From assembly GCA_035527715.1 (NCBI GenBank), contig DATKZY010000252.1, forward strand, positions 1-61,005: a stretch of 61,005 bases of DNA, in the 5' to 3' direction. Source of the stretch: DSUN01 sp035527715. GTDB taxonomy: Bacteria; Planctomycetota; PUPC01; DSUN01. Positions 51,393-59,627 of this stretch are shown in pieces. The notes beneath the pieces are model-generated. The model was not told where the DNA came from. It saw only the letters and a list, made by a program, of their open reading frames with translations, and ran no database searches. The number at the start of each line of letters is the position of its first letter. Position 1 is the first letter of the stretch. Position numbers and translations under genes: made by a program.

Positions 51393-52298
51393 CTATCTTA
51401 CCTTTTCCCTTCGGCTCAGGTACGCGCTCAGGAATGTGGCGTGCGGGGTCCTGGTATTGATCGTCACGTAGTCAATGTTGTTCTCGTAGCACGCGCGCTT
51501 GTAGTGGGCGATGAAGGCCTCGAGCTCCTTCCCATAGTCCTCCTTGAGGTCTTTGGGCGCGATGCGGATTTTCTCGCCGCTCTCCATGTCGCGGAAGGTG
51601 GCGACCTTCTCGAAGGGGAAGTTCAGCTCGTGGTCGTCGAGGACGTGGAGGACCACGACGTCGTGGCGCTTCTGGCGGAAGTGGGCGAGGCCCTTGACCA
51701 CCTGCTCCGGGTCGTCCATGAGGTCGGAGATGACGATGATGAGCCCACGGCGCTTGATCAGCTCGGCCATGCCGTGGAGGGCGGCCGCCGTGTTTGTCTT
51801 CTTCTGCGGCTTGTAGCGGGCCAGGGCGTCGAGCATGGCACGCAGGTGCGTGAGGGACGAGCGGGGCGGAAAGTAGTCCTCGATCTTCTCGCCGAAGAGC
51901 ACCAGGCCCGCGCAGTCGGCCTGCTTGATCACCACGTAGGCCAGGCCGGCGGCCAGGTGGCACGCGTAGTCGTATTTCGATACGCCGTTCGACCGGTAGG
52001 CCATCGAGGCCGAGGAGTCCACCAGGATGTAGGCCTTGAGGTTGGTGCTCTCCTCGTAGCGTTTGATGTAGTAGCGCTCGGTGCGGGCGTAGACCCGCCA
52101 GTCGAGGCGCTTCAGGTCGTCGCCCTTCACGTACTGGCGGTGGTCGGCGAACTCGGTGGAGAGGCCCTTGTAGGGGCTGCGGTGCGAGCCGGTCATCGCC
52201 CCCTCGACGAGCGCGCGCGACGTGACCGAGCAGTGCTGGAGCTGGCGCAGGGCGTCGGGGTCAAGAAAGCGGGAGCTATCGGCTTTTGCTGTTCTCAT
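51393..52298 (-). CDS. DUF58 protein
   Basis: A 301-residue cytoplasmic DUF58 protein, without the membrane region of longer homologues. Signature: GLSTEFADHRQYVKGDDLKR followed by LDWRVYARTERYYIKRYEE, then a VWA-like VDSSASMAYRS. It always accompanies MoxR and VWA proteins and is thought to link ATPase and VWA partners. Followed without gap by the BatA-like gene. Confidence 0.9.
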   Translation of the reverse strand: MRTAKADSSRFLDPDALRQLQHCSVTSRALVEGAMTGSHRSPYKGLSTEFADHRQYVKGDDLKRLDWRVYARTERYYIKRYEESTNLKAYILVDSSASMAYRSNGVSKYDYACHLAAGLAYVVIKQADCAGLVLFGEKIEDYFPPRSSLTHLRAMLDALARYKPQKKTNTAAALHGMAELIKRRGLIIVISDLMDDPEQVVKGLAHFRQKRHDVVVLHVLDDHELNFPFEKVATFRDMESGEKIRIAPKDLKEDYGKELEAFIAHYKRACYENNIDYVTINTRTPHATFLSAYLSRREKVR

Positions 52299-52320
52299 AG
52301 GCTATTGACCCAGTGAAAGG

Positions 52321-52413
52321 GGATGAATGGATGGTTGGATGATTGGATGGATGACAGAGGAGAACGATAGCCCGCTCCTTCATTCATCCATTCATCCACC
52401 CATCCACCCATCC
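52321..52413. repeat. GGATGAAT/ATTCATCC octamer inverted pair
   Basis: Left arm of GGATGAAT, GGATGGTT, GGATGATT, GGATGGAT units (52321-52354); right arm CATTCATC, CATTCATC, CACCCATC, CACCCATC (52381-52412). Occupies the 119-bp gap before the DUF58 gene. Confidence 0.8.
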
Positions 52414-52417
52414 TCCT

Positions 52418-53248
52418 CTACCTCGCCAACACCGCCACCGCCCCACCCTCGACAAGGATAGCCCCCTGCGGCGTGAGCTTCACGAGCGTGGCGCCGTCGA
52501 TCTTCTCGCCCTCGGCCAGGTTCACGGGTTTCCTCGTCTTGTCCTCGGCGAAGGCGATGAGGGCGGCGAGGGGTTTTACCCCGCCAATCGCCCTGAGGTG
52601 GAACTTCCCTGGCACCGCCGCCGTCTGCGCGAGGGCGGCCTTGAGCGACCGGCTGTCGCCCTCGATGGCCGTGCAGCGGAGCGAATAGGTCTGCCGCGGC
52701 AGGTCGGGCACGGCCCGCAGCGCCCCCGCCGCATAGGCGAAGGGCTTGCCCCAGGGGTCTACGAGCAACTCGGGTGGCGCCAGCTTGCGCTCGACGAGGG
52801 CCTCGAGCTTCTCCGGGTACTCCACCTTGTCGGTCCAGTAGCGGCGGAGCGCGGCGGCGAGTTCCACCATCTGGAGGCGTGCGAGCCAGCCGCGGGCCAG
52901 CTCGCGGGTCGCCTGGCCGAAGGGGCTGTTGGGCGCCTTCGTCGCTCGCAGAAACGCTTCGCGAGCGGGAGCGGCCTGGTTCAGCTCCCGCAGCAGGAGG
53001 ATGCCCTGGAGTGCCGCGGCGAGCGGCGCGCACGGGTCGTCCTGTGCCGCGGCGGCGAAGGCGGCATACGCCTTGGCCGCCTCGGGCCACTTCTTCTCGG
53101 CGGCGAGGGCATTGGCCTTCTGGTGCACGGCGAGAAAAGGGGTAAGGTCATCCGCTGGCGCCGCACTGGCCAGCAGCGCGACGGCCAGCCACGCGCAGGC
53201 GGAGCAGTTGACGCGTGACGCGTGACGCGTGATCAGGCAGAACATCAT
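52418..53248 (-). CDS. secreted helical-repeat protein with pseudopilin-like segment
   Basis: A 276-residue exported protein. The n-region of its signal peptide (LITRHASRVN) is encoded by the right part of a GTGACGC array; the hydrophobic core ACAWLAVALLASAAPA follows. The mature part has TPR-like helices (KWPEAAKAYAAFAAAAQDD). Next is a segment like the C-terminal half of type II secretion pseudopilins (YWTDKVEYPEKLEALV...DPWGKPFAYAAG). The end resembles PilP/GspC (ATLVKLTPQGAILVEGGAV). Function unknown; second gene of the cluster. Confidence 0.65.
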   Translation of the reverse strand: MMFCLITRHASRVNCSACAWLAVALLASAAPADDLTPFLAVHQKANALAAEKKWPEAAKAYAAFAAAAQDDPCAPLAAALQGILLLRELNQAAPAREAFLRATKAPNSPFGQATRELARGWLARLQMVELAAALRRYWTDKVEYPEKLEALVERKLAPPELLVDPWGKPFAYAAGALRAVPDLPRQTYSLRCTAIEGDSRSLKAALAQTAAVPGKFHLRAIGGVKPLAALIAFAEDKTRKPVNLAEGEKIDGATLVKLTPQGAILVEGGAVAVLAR

Positions 53249-53289
53249 CCGTACTCTTGTCTTGTCACGCGTCACGCGTCACGCGTCGC
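53209..53289. repeat. GTGACGC heptamer inverted pair, locus E
   Basis: Left arm TGACGCGTGACGCGTGACGC (53209-53234), right arm of inverted units CGTCACGCGTCACGCGTC (53263-53288). The left arm is within the signal-peptide codons of the 52418-53248 gene and the spacer holds its start codon. Confidence 0.85.
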
Positions 53290-53323
53290 CCTCTTCTGGA
53301 AGCTCGTGGCACGATGCCTGGCC

Positions 53324-54814
53324 TCAGTGCGTGACGGCGTGCAGGACGATGTTGACGCCAAGCTGCACTGCGTCGCGCGACTCGTAGCCGACGGCGTAGG
53401 GGTGCGGCTTGAGCTCCCAGCCGCAGCCCAGGTCGAAGGCGCTGTAGACGACGGCCAGCTCGCCGTTGAGGAGCATGCCCTCGAGCTGGGCGGGGCCGGG
53501 GCTCTGCACCTTGCGCTGCACCACGGCCGCCTGGCCGTAGTTGATCTGGCCGATCTTGTAATGGGCCGAGAAGAGCGGGTGCCCGGGGTCGAGGGCGACG
53601 AGCTTGTGCTCGGGCAGCACCCGGGCCATTTCGCGGCGGAAAGCGGCGTCGAACGCCTTGCGGCCGCAGCAGGCGTCGGCCATCAGGAAGCCGCCCGCCT
53701 TCAGGTAGCGCTGGAGGGCCGACACCTCGGCCCGGCTGAGCGTGAAGTCCCAGTGCCCCGTCATGTAGAGGAAGGGGAACGTGGTGAGCTCGGCGCTGTC
53801 GAGCTTCAGGTGCTGGGTGGCGAAGCTGACCTTCATCGAGGAGGCCCCGCTCACGGTGTCGAGCAGGGTCGAGAGGCCCGCGGGGTCGGGATTGCAGTCG
53901 CCGCCGTGGATGACCTGCCCGATGCGGAACTTGTCGGCCCGCGACACGTCCTGGTCCACGTAGACCCGCGATTCGGCGAGCGAGTGGCCCATGGCCTTCG
54001 TGGCCGTGGCGTAGGCGATGAGGTTGGCGCCCAGCCTCAGCGAGTCCTCGCTCTGCACGCCGGCGCTCTGCTGGTGGGTGTGCATGTCCCAGCCGCAGCT
54101 CACATCCAGCGGCGAGAAGACGACGCCCGTGCGGCAGCCGATGTCAATGCCCTCCAGCGGGGGCGGTGCCGGCCCCGAGATGCCCGTGGCCGCCGTGTAG
54201 GACACGAGCGACACGTCGTAGTAGCAGCGGTAGAGGGGATGATCGGCTTCGAGCTTCTTCAGCGGCCGCTCGGGGAAGATGGCCGCCAGCTCCTTGCGCG
54301 CGGAGTCGGCGAACTCCTTGCGCCCGCAGCAGGCGTCGAAGATGATGAAGCCGCCCTTGAGCACGTAGTCGCGCAGGGCCGACCGTTCGCTCTCGCTGAA
54401 GGTGAAGGCATTGTGGCCCGTGCGGTAGAGCAGCGGCATGCGCTCGGCGTCGAGCGGAATCTCCGAGAGCTTCTTCTCCTCGCAACTGAACGTGATCTTC
54501 AGCTTCGTCTGCATCCAGGCCAGCAGGTTGTTGATGTCGTTCTGGTCGGTCGCCCAGTCGAGCGGCGTGCCGGTGACGATCTTGACGACGACGACGGGCG
54601 GCGTCGGCGGCTTCTTCTTCTCGGTGCGGCGTTGCGGGGTCGCGGGCAGGGGCAGGGGCGGGAAGCCTTCGGCGCCTGCGCGCTGGGCCGGCTTCGGCGG
54701 CGGTGGCTTGCCGCATGGCCCGATGTCCGGCACCCCCGCGGCCATGATCATCCCGGCCCCCAGGAACAAGGCGCCCAGCACAATGGCCGCCACGCCCACC
54801 ATTCGTGTCTTCAT
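53324..54814 (-). CDS. exported protein with two tandem DUF4159 domains
   Basis: A 496-residue protein with signal peptide (ALFLGAGMIMAAG), a Pro-rich stretch, and two DUF4159 units of about 200 residues. Unit 1 has GHNAFTFSESERSALRDYVL followed by FDACCGRKEF; unit 2 has GHWDFTLSRAEVSALQRYLK followed by ADACCGRKAF. Ordinary homologues carry one unit. DUF4159 is a GATase-like fold that accompanies MoxR clusters. ATG 54814 is set by AGGGGGA 7 nt upstream and by the promoter beyond. First gene of the thirteen-gene cluster. Confidence 0.85.
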   Translation of the reverse strand: MKTRMVGVAAIVLGALFLGAGMIMAAGVPDIGPCGKPPPPKPAQRAGAEGFPPLPLPATPQRRTEKKKPPTPPVVVVKIVTGTPLDWATDQNDINNLLAWMQTKLKITFSCEEKKLSEIPLDAERMPLLYRTGHNAFTFSESERSALRDYVLKGGFIIFDACCGRKEFADSARKELAAIFPERPLKKLEADHPLYRCYYDVSLVSYTAATGISGPAPPPLEGIDIGCRTGVVFSPLDVSCGWDMHTHQQSAGVQSEDSLRLGANLIAYATATKAMGHSLAESRVYVDQDVSRADKFRIGQVIHGGDCNPDPAGLSTLLDTVSGASSMKVSFATQHLKLDSAELTTFPFLYMTGHWDFTLSRAEVSALQRYLKAGGFLMADACCGRKAFDAAFRREMARVLPEHKLVALDPGHPLFSAHYKIGQINYGQAAVVQRKVQSPGPAQLEGMLLNGELAVVYSAFDLGCGWELKPHPYAVGYESRDAVQLGVNIVLHAVTH

Positions 54815-54897
54815 CGTCGTCCCCCTGATGGGTGGAAACGAAAACGACTTGTCACGCGCGCGGGCCATGCGCGCACGGTCCCCTTACCCCCTTACCC

Positions 54898-54925
54898 AGT
54901 GTACAGGCCGCCGACGCCTTGTCAA
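54898..54925 (-). promoter_or_regulatory. promoter of MoxR-VWA cluster
   Basis: Minus strand TTGACA (54925-54920), 16-bp spacer, TACACT (54903-54898), about 80 nt before the DUF4159 gene. Same -35, spacing and -10 as the mraZ promoter. No comparable promoter was seen within the cluster. Confidence 0.65.
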
Positions 54926-55004
54926 GTGGCGGCGCGAACATTTCCCGCAGGGCCGATGCCGCCTGAGCCGCGGCCCATGGCGCGAAGCGGCAAGGGCTTA
55001 CGCC

Positions 55005-55955
55005 TCACTTGCCCGGCCAGGTCCAGGTCAGCAGGTCGTCGCCCCAGGCAAGGCCGAGGCTGGCGTGGGTGTCGAACATCGTGCGTTCGTCCCCGGGGCC
55101 GCTGCCATGGAAGAAGAGCAGGGCCTTGCCCACGGCGGGGTCGCGGCGCACGTCGAGCACGAAGCCGGCGGTGAGGCGCCCCTTCGCCCAGGGCCAGTCC
55201 TTCTGGCCGAGGGTCAGCAGCGCCACGTCGCGCCACGCCGCCAGGTCGCGCGAGCGCTTCACCCCGATGCCGTTTCCCGGCGAGTGGAAGAGCACGTATT
55301 CGTCGCCGTCCACGAGCACGCAAGCATTCTCGCCCGCGTTGGCCCGGCCCGAATAGGTCCAGGTCCGAAGGTCGCGCGACCACGACATGCTCACGCCATT
55401 CTGCTTGTAGAAGCACCACCACTTGCCCGGGTCGTCCTTGTCCTGGAGCACGAAGGGGTCAATCATCCGCCCCATCCTCTCGACCGGCACGTCGGGGCCT
55501 TTGACCTTGAGGAGTTCGGGCTCGCCCCACGTCTCGAGGTCCTTGCTGCGCATCACGAAGAGGCGGGCCGTGGCGTTGCCATACTTCTCGCCCTTCGGCC
55601 TCGGATAGGTCTGGAGGCACAGGAGCCACTCGTTGCCGAAGCGCACGACGTTGCCCGGGCTGGAGTAGTTGAGGCTCTGGTCGCGCGGCGTGAGGAGGCG
55701 CGGCTGGGTCCAGGCCGCGAGGTCGCGGCTCTGGCTCGTGGCGGTGTAGGAGTAGATCTTGCCGTCGGGCTCGGTCTTCACCAGGGTGAAGAACAGGCGG
55801 AAGACGCCCCCGTGGTACACGGCGGCCGGGTCGCGGTAGGCCGTGGTCGCGTCGCCCCGGAAGAGGATGGGCGACTTGATGGCCGAGAAGTCCACGGCAG
55901 CTCCGCTCACGACGCCTCCCCCAAGACATGCCAGGACGAGCAGGATATCCCTCAT
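55005..55955 (-). CDS. secreted GH43/GH32-like five-bladed propeller
   Basis: A 316-residue exported protein with signal peptide (LLVLACLGGGVVSGA). Propeller strands AYRDPAAVYHGGVFRLFFTL, PGNVVRFGNEWLLCLQTY, RMIDPFVLQDKDDPGKWWCF and VDGDEYVLFHSPG match planctomycete family 43-type glycosidases; the Asp of AYRDP fits the catalytic base. Catalytic acid not pinned down. It follows the GH81 gene with an ATGA overlap. Confidence 0.75.
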   Translation of the reverse strand: MRDILLVLACLGGGVVSGAAVDFSAIKSPILFRGDATTAYRDPAAVYHGGVFRLFFTLVKTEPDGKIYSYTATSQSRDLAAWTQPRLLTPRDQSLNYSSPGNVVRFGNEWLLCLQTYPRPKGEKYGNATARLFVMRSKDLETWGEPELLKVKGPDVPVERMGRMIDPFVLQDKDDPGKWWCFYKQNGVSMSWSRDLRTWTYSGRANAGENACVLVDGDEYVLFHSPGNGIGVKRSRDLAAWRDVALLTLGQKDWPWAKGRLTAGFVLDVRRDPAVGKALLFFHGSGPGDERTMFDTHASLGLAWGDDLLTWTWPGK

Positions 55956-58243
55956 TCCGCGCCTCGTCGCTTGATGAAGAAGCCCTTCCCCTTCGCCTCC
56001 AGCGCCGTGCCGTCGGAGAACTTCACTGTTCGCGGCCTGGCGCTGGTGTTGAAGACCACGTATGCCTTGCCCTTGCCGCTGCTGAAGACGGCGTAAAGCG
56101 GATGGTCGGCGGTCACGGTGCGGTCCACGCGGCCCAGGGCGGCGAGGGCGTGGAGCCAGTGGACGAGGTTGGCGCGCGAGTTGCCCGCCTCGATGGGCAT
56201 CCTGTCGCCACGAGCCTTGAGCTGGCGAATCGCGTCATTGGGGTCGTCCAGGGCGCGATACATCAGCACCAGGTCGGCCCAATCGGTCCACGGCTTGCCG
56301 CCCTTCACGGCGGCTAGGCCGTCGTAGCACCGCTTCACGTATTCGGGGTAGAGGCCGAGATAGAGCGACCCGCCGTGGAACGGCAGCCAGTTGATGCCGT
56401 AGACGATCTCGGGCTTGGCGCTGAACCACGTCTCGCGCACGCCCTTGCCGCCCCAGATCATCGTGAGCACGGGCGATGGGTAGCTCGGCGGGCGGATCGA
56501 GCCCGTGACGTCGAACCAGTAGGCGTTGATGGCCTCCATCTCGGTCGTGTAGAGCCAGATGCCGAGGTCGCGCATCCCCTTGTCGCCGATCGCCTCGCCC
56601 AGCAGAATCAGCGCGGCCCAGGCATTCATCGCCTCGGACGACGATTCCTGGTTGTTCCCATCGCCGAACCGGGCGTGGCCCGAGGCCCACGAGTGCCCCG
56701 CATAGCAGTCGAAGCTGCGGAGATACGGGAACATGGCGTCGTCGCGAAGGGGCGAAGCGATGTCGCGGACGAGCAGCCGCAGCATCCCGCCCCACTGATC
56801 ATCAGCGGCCCACTTGGGGTCCCGACGCGCCAGCTCGGCCGCGGCGCGGAGGAAGTAGCCGTAGTGGAAGTGGTGGTCGTTCAGCTCCGTGTCGCTGCCG
56901 TAGGCCGCGGGATAGCCGATGAGCGTGCCCCACGTGCGGTTGTAGGTGAACAGCCCCTTGGTTTTCAGCCTGCCCTGCGGGTCGGTGGCCGTCAGCCAGC
57001 CTTCGAGCCGCGGCTTCAGCTCGCCGAGGAAGGCGGCCTCGAGCTTCGGGTCCACCTGCTCGGCGATGGCGGCGAGAGTGGCCAGCTTCCCCAGCCGCTT
57101 CCCCTCCCAGTAGGTGTCGCCCGTGCCCGGCGGCTTAGCCTTCAGCTCTTCTCCCAGGCACGAGCGGAGTTTCGCCTTGTCCTCTCCAGCGACGACCGGC
57201 AGGACGGGGAGCACGCCGTGAAAGGTCGAGCGGGTGGTGAACGAGGCGCCGGATGCAAGCTTCATCTCGCCGCGCACCGAGCGATACGTGCAGTTCGTAG
57301 TGCGGGCTTCAGCCCGCTCTTCCCCGACACGGCCTGAAGGCCGCACTCCGAACGCGGAGCACCGCATCCACTGGTGCGGGTAGAGGGCGAAGAGCGTGCC
57401 CTCGCCCTGCCCCTCGCGGGCGACGGTGGTGAAGGTGAAGGTCGTCGTCACCTCGCTCTTCGCGGGGTCATAGGCCCACGCGATGCGGGTGTCGGTGACG
57501 TGGTTGTGGGCGAAACGCTCGAAGAGCCGCAGCGTCTCGGGCTTATCATCGGGCAGAAGGGCGAGGGAGAAGTAGCCCTTGCCCTTCGCTTCGCAGACGA
57601 GCGTCCTTGTGCCGAGCCCCGTCCACGCCGAGCCGCTCGGGGCGAAGAGGCCGTAGTGCTTGCCGCGCACCGACAGGCCGAGCGTGGCCTCCGCCGCATC
57701 GCCTTGCCACACCTTGGGCTCCGCACTGAGCGTCACCTTCGAGCTGCCGCCCCGAAACGTCGCATAGACGAATGGGCTGCCGTGGCCGTAGGAGACAAGC
57801 ATCTTCTTGCCGGGCGCAGCCGCAAACGAGGCGGTGACGAACCAATCGCTCCACTTGGCCAGCCTCGCGTCGAGGAACTCCGCGACGCCGCTGTGCCCGA
57901 GCACCAGGTCTTCGCCCCCGCCTGGCATCCCGCCCATGATGCCGATGGGCGCGACCGTGACGGCCGGATAGAACACCCTCAGCCCGTTCGGCTGCGCGCA
58001 CACGGCGAGCGGGTGGGCGAATTGGGGCAGCGAATGCTTCGTCCAGAGCAGCGAGCTCCACCAGCGATTCGTCGGCAGCGGCCCCTTCACCGCGTCGGTC
58101 TTCCACATCAGTTCTGGCGGCCCCTTCGCCCCTGCCGGCGCCTGCGTCGCGTAACTCCCCAAGCCGACCTTGACGACGCCCCCGGCGCCCATTGCCAGGG
58201 AACACAGCACTGGCAGGAGGACACACCAGGAGCAACGTCTCAC
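55952..58243 (-). CDS. GH81 endo-beta-1,3-glucanase
   Basis: A 763-residue exported GH81 enzyme that cuts beta-1,3-glucan. Family blocks: LPTNRWWSSLLW near the N-terminus, DTELNDHHFHYGYFLRAAAE with the catalytic-region Asp, GHSWASGHARFGDGNNQESS with the catalytic Glu region, and the C-terminal alpha-barrel part. GTG 58243 is chosen because the signal peptide VRRCSWCVLLPVLCSLA begins there and AGGA precedes it. Around residue 295 a palindromic dispersed repeat is inserted in frame (FGVRPSGRVGEERAEARTTN). Coupled to the GH43-like gene downstream; upstream is a toxin-antitoxin pair on the same strand. Confidence 0.85.
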   Translation of the reverse strand: MRRCSWCVLLPVLCSLAMGAGGVVKVGLGSYATQAPAGAKGPPELMWKTDAVKGPLPTNRWWSSLLWTKHSLPQFAHPLAVCAQPNGLRVFYPAVTVAPIGIMGGMPGGGEDLVLGHSGVAEFLDARLAKWSDWFVTASFAAAPGKKMLVSYGHGSPFVYATFRGGSSKVTLSAEPKVWQGDAAEATLGLSVRGKHYGLFAPSGSAWTGLGTRTLVCEAKGKGYFSLALLPDDKPETLRLFERFAHNHVTDTRIAWAYDPAKSEVTTTFTFTTVAREGQGEGTLFALYPHQWMRCSAFGVRPSGRVGEERAEARTTNCTYRSVRGEMKLASGASFTTRSTFHGVLPVLPVVAGEDKAKLRSCLGEELKAKPPGTGDTYWEGKRLGKLATLAAIAEQVDPKLEAAFLGELKPRLEGWLTATDPQGRLKTKGLFTYNRTWGTLIGYPAAYGSDTELNDHHFHYGYFLRAAAELARRDPKWAADDQWGGMLRLLVRDIASPLRDDAMFPYLRSFDCYAGHSWASGHARFGDGNNQESSSEAMNAWAALILLGEAIGDKGMRDLGIWLYTTEMEAINAYWFDVTGSIRPPSYPSPVLTMIWGGKGVRETWFSAKPEIVYGINWLPFHGGSLYLGLYPEYVKRCYDGLAAVKGGKPWTDWADLVLMYRALDDPNDAIRQLKARGDRMPIEAGNSRANLVHWLHALAALGRVDRTVTADHPLYAVFSSGKGKAYVVFNTSARPRTVKFSDGTALEAKGKGFFIKRRGAE
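57293..57353 (-). repeat. in-frame palindromic repeat in GH81 gene
   Basis: GTTCGTAGTGCGGGCTTCAG at the left and CTGAAGGCCGCACTCCGAAC at the right are an imperfect inverted repeat of about 24 bp. It lies between two beta-sandwich strands, so the enzyme may tolerate it as a loop. Confidence 0.7.
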
Positions 58244-58283
58244 GTGGAAGTCCTGATTCGGGATGCGCGGCACAAGCGAACGG

Positions 58284-58652
58284 TCAACGAGACAGAGGAA
58301 GGACACGAACCCTGGACCTGGCTTCGTCAACGACAATCAGCGCGCCAGCGGCAAGCACGCCTTCGTACGTCCGCAAGAGGCTGGCGATCATTGCCTCCAG
58401 AGCGGCCGGCATCACGTCCTGCGTGCGAACCTGAATGACGCTTGGGGCGGTTGCCTTTGTGAGAGCGAGAAGCGTCCCGAAGTCTAGATCGTGGGTGAAC
58501 ACCACGTGCCCGTTTCTCCGCGCCCATTCCATGATTACGGTGTCGCTGGCCCGATGGCTACCCACTTCGGACCAATGAAGGCACTCATGGCCGTGTCCGT
58601 GGAGAACCCGGCACCACTGGGGCGACAGATTCATATCTACGAGGATTTTCAT
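58284..58652 (-). CDS. DUF5615 PIN-like toxin
   Basis: A 122-residue DUF5615 protein: KILVDMNLSPQWCRVL with the first acidic residue, ASDTVIMEWARRNGHVVFTHDLDFG with the later acidic pair, and PSVIQVRTQDV. The family is a Mut7-C-like PIN nuclease, always paired with DUF433. ATGA overlap with the antitoxin gene. It ends 40 nt before the GH81 gene, which may share the transcript. Confidence 0.85.
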   Translation of the reverse strand: MKILVDMNLSPQWCRVLHGHGHECLHWSEVGSHRASDTVIMEWARRNGHVVFTHDLDFGTLLALTKATAPSVIQVRTQDVMPAALEAMIASLLRTYEGVLAAGALIVVDEARSRVRVLPLSR

Positions 58653-58882
58653 ACGGGCTGCGCCAGCGGGACCTCGATCTCTTCCACGCGCCACGCGGCG
58701 TAGGCCAGCGCCTCGCGGAGATCTTCTTCCTCGAGGTACGGATACGCTTCAAGGATCTCGGCCGCCGTGTGGCCTGCCGCAAAGAGGCCCACGATGGTCC
58801 CGACTGTGACCCGCATCCCCCTGATGCACGGCTTCCCGCCCATGATCGCCGGGTCGAATGTGATTCGGCTAAGGCTTCCCAT
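58649..58882 (-). CDS. DUF433 antitoxin
   Basis: A 77-residue DUF433 protein: ITFDPAIMGGKPCIRGMRVTVGTIV is the family core, followed by the helix-turn-helix-like segment HTAAEILEAYPYLEEEDLREAL. Start MGSLSRITF with GGAGGTGAGG upstream. Antitoxin and autorepressor of the DUF5615 toxin. Confidence 0.9.
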   Translation of the reverse strand: MGSLSRITFDPAIMGGKPCIRGMRVTVGTIVGLFAAGHTAAEILEAYPYLEEEDLREALAYAAWRVEEIEVPLAQPV

Positions 58883-58901
58883 GTTCCTCACCTCCATTCA
58901 A

Positions 58902-58930
58902 ATCATATCCGGTTGCGCCCATGGCCGCAA
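58902..58930 (-). promoter_or_regulatory. DUF433/DUF5615 promoter
   Basis: Minus strand TTGCGG (58930-58925), 17-bp spacer, TATGAT (58907-58902); the -35 is weak. Confidence 0.4.
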
Positions 58931-59032
58931 GCGGCTTCGCAGCGCAAACGGCTCAGCTTCCACTGGAGCCCTGTCCTCCACAACGGCACGCAGAGTCTAG
59001 CAGGCGTGCCGGTGGCTGTAAAGCGGCAAAAT

Positions 59033-59070
59033 CCTGGGGGTCTGGGGGCAAAGCCCCCATTGGCCCCAGG
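59033..59070 (-). terminator. hairpin after small membrane-protein gene
   Basis: Outer stem CCTGGGG / CCCCAGG and inner stem GGGGGC-AAA-GCCCCC, located about 50 nt past the stop of the 59122-59520 gene. No T-run on that strand, so it may equally be a palindromic repeat. Confidence 0.4.
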
Positions 59071-59121
59071 CCAGGCTCCGTTGGGCGATAGTTCGAGGAG
59101 TGGAGACGCGACACTATTCCT

Positions 59122-59520
59122 CTATTCCGCGATCTCGAAGATTGCCTTCGCCTTCCGGTCTGGGGTCAAGGCAACCCTGGCATGGTAGAATCCATAGCTT
59201 TGCATGTAATCATCTGCGCGCTCCTCATGGCTGCCCAGCGAGTCAGTCCAGGAAACGCGGGTGGAGCATCCGGCGAAGCGTCCGGGAATCGAGACAGTGA
59301 TCGCCTGCCCATCCTTGAGATCCGGAACCCGTCGTTTAACGCCACCAAGCGAAATCGTCACAGCGGAAATCTCAACGCCGGTTGCGTTCATGAGTGTCAC
59401 GTGTGGTGGCCCGAAGTAGTCCATTGCGGATCTGACGATGGGTCGGCTCACCAACGTCACTGCCGCACCGATGACAGCTCCGAGTAGACCTGTCAGCAGG
59501 GTCTTGACTTTGCTCCTCAT
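59122..59520 (-). CDS. small membrane-anchored hypothetical protein
   Basis: A 132-residue protein not recognised. One N-terminal membrane helix (LLTGLLGAVIGAAVTLVS), then a small beta-rich periplasmic part with VTLMNATGVEISAVTISLGG and a Cys (FAGCSTRVSW). ATG 59520 follows a strong promoter. Codon use is less GC-biased than neighbours, which could mean transfer. Confidence 0.6.
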   Translation of the reverse strand: MRSKVKTLLTGLLGAVIGAAVTLVSRPIVRSAMDYFGPPHVTLMNATGVEISAVTISLGGVKRRVPDLKDGQAITVSIPGRFAGCSTRVSWTDSLGSHEERADDYMQSYGFYHARVALTPDRKAKAIFEIAE

Positions 59521-59576
59521 CTGGGAACCCAACCTCGCTTGCCGTGGATGTGGGAAGATGGGGTCAGGCCGGCCTG

Positions 59577-59605
59577 ATCATATCCCGCCCGCGCCGGGGT
59601 GTCAA
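59577..59605 (-). promoter_or_regulatory. promoter of 59122-59520 gene
   Basis: Minus strand TTGACA (59605-59600), 17-bp spacer, TATGAT (59582-59577). Confidence 0.65.
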
Positions 59606-59627
59606 GAGGGCGCCGCAATTCGTCGCT

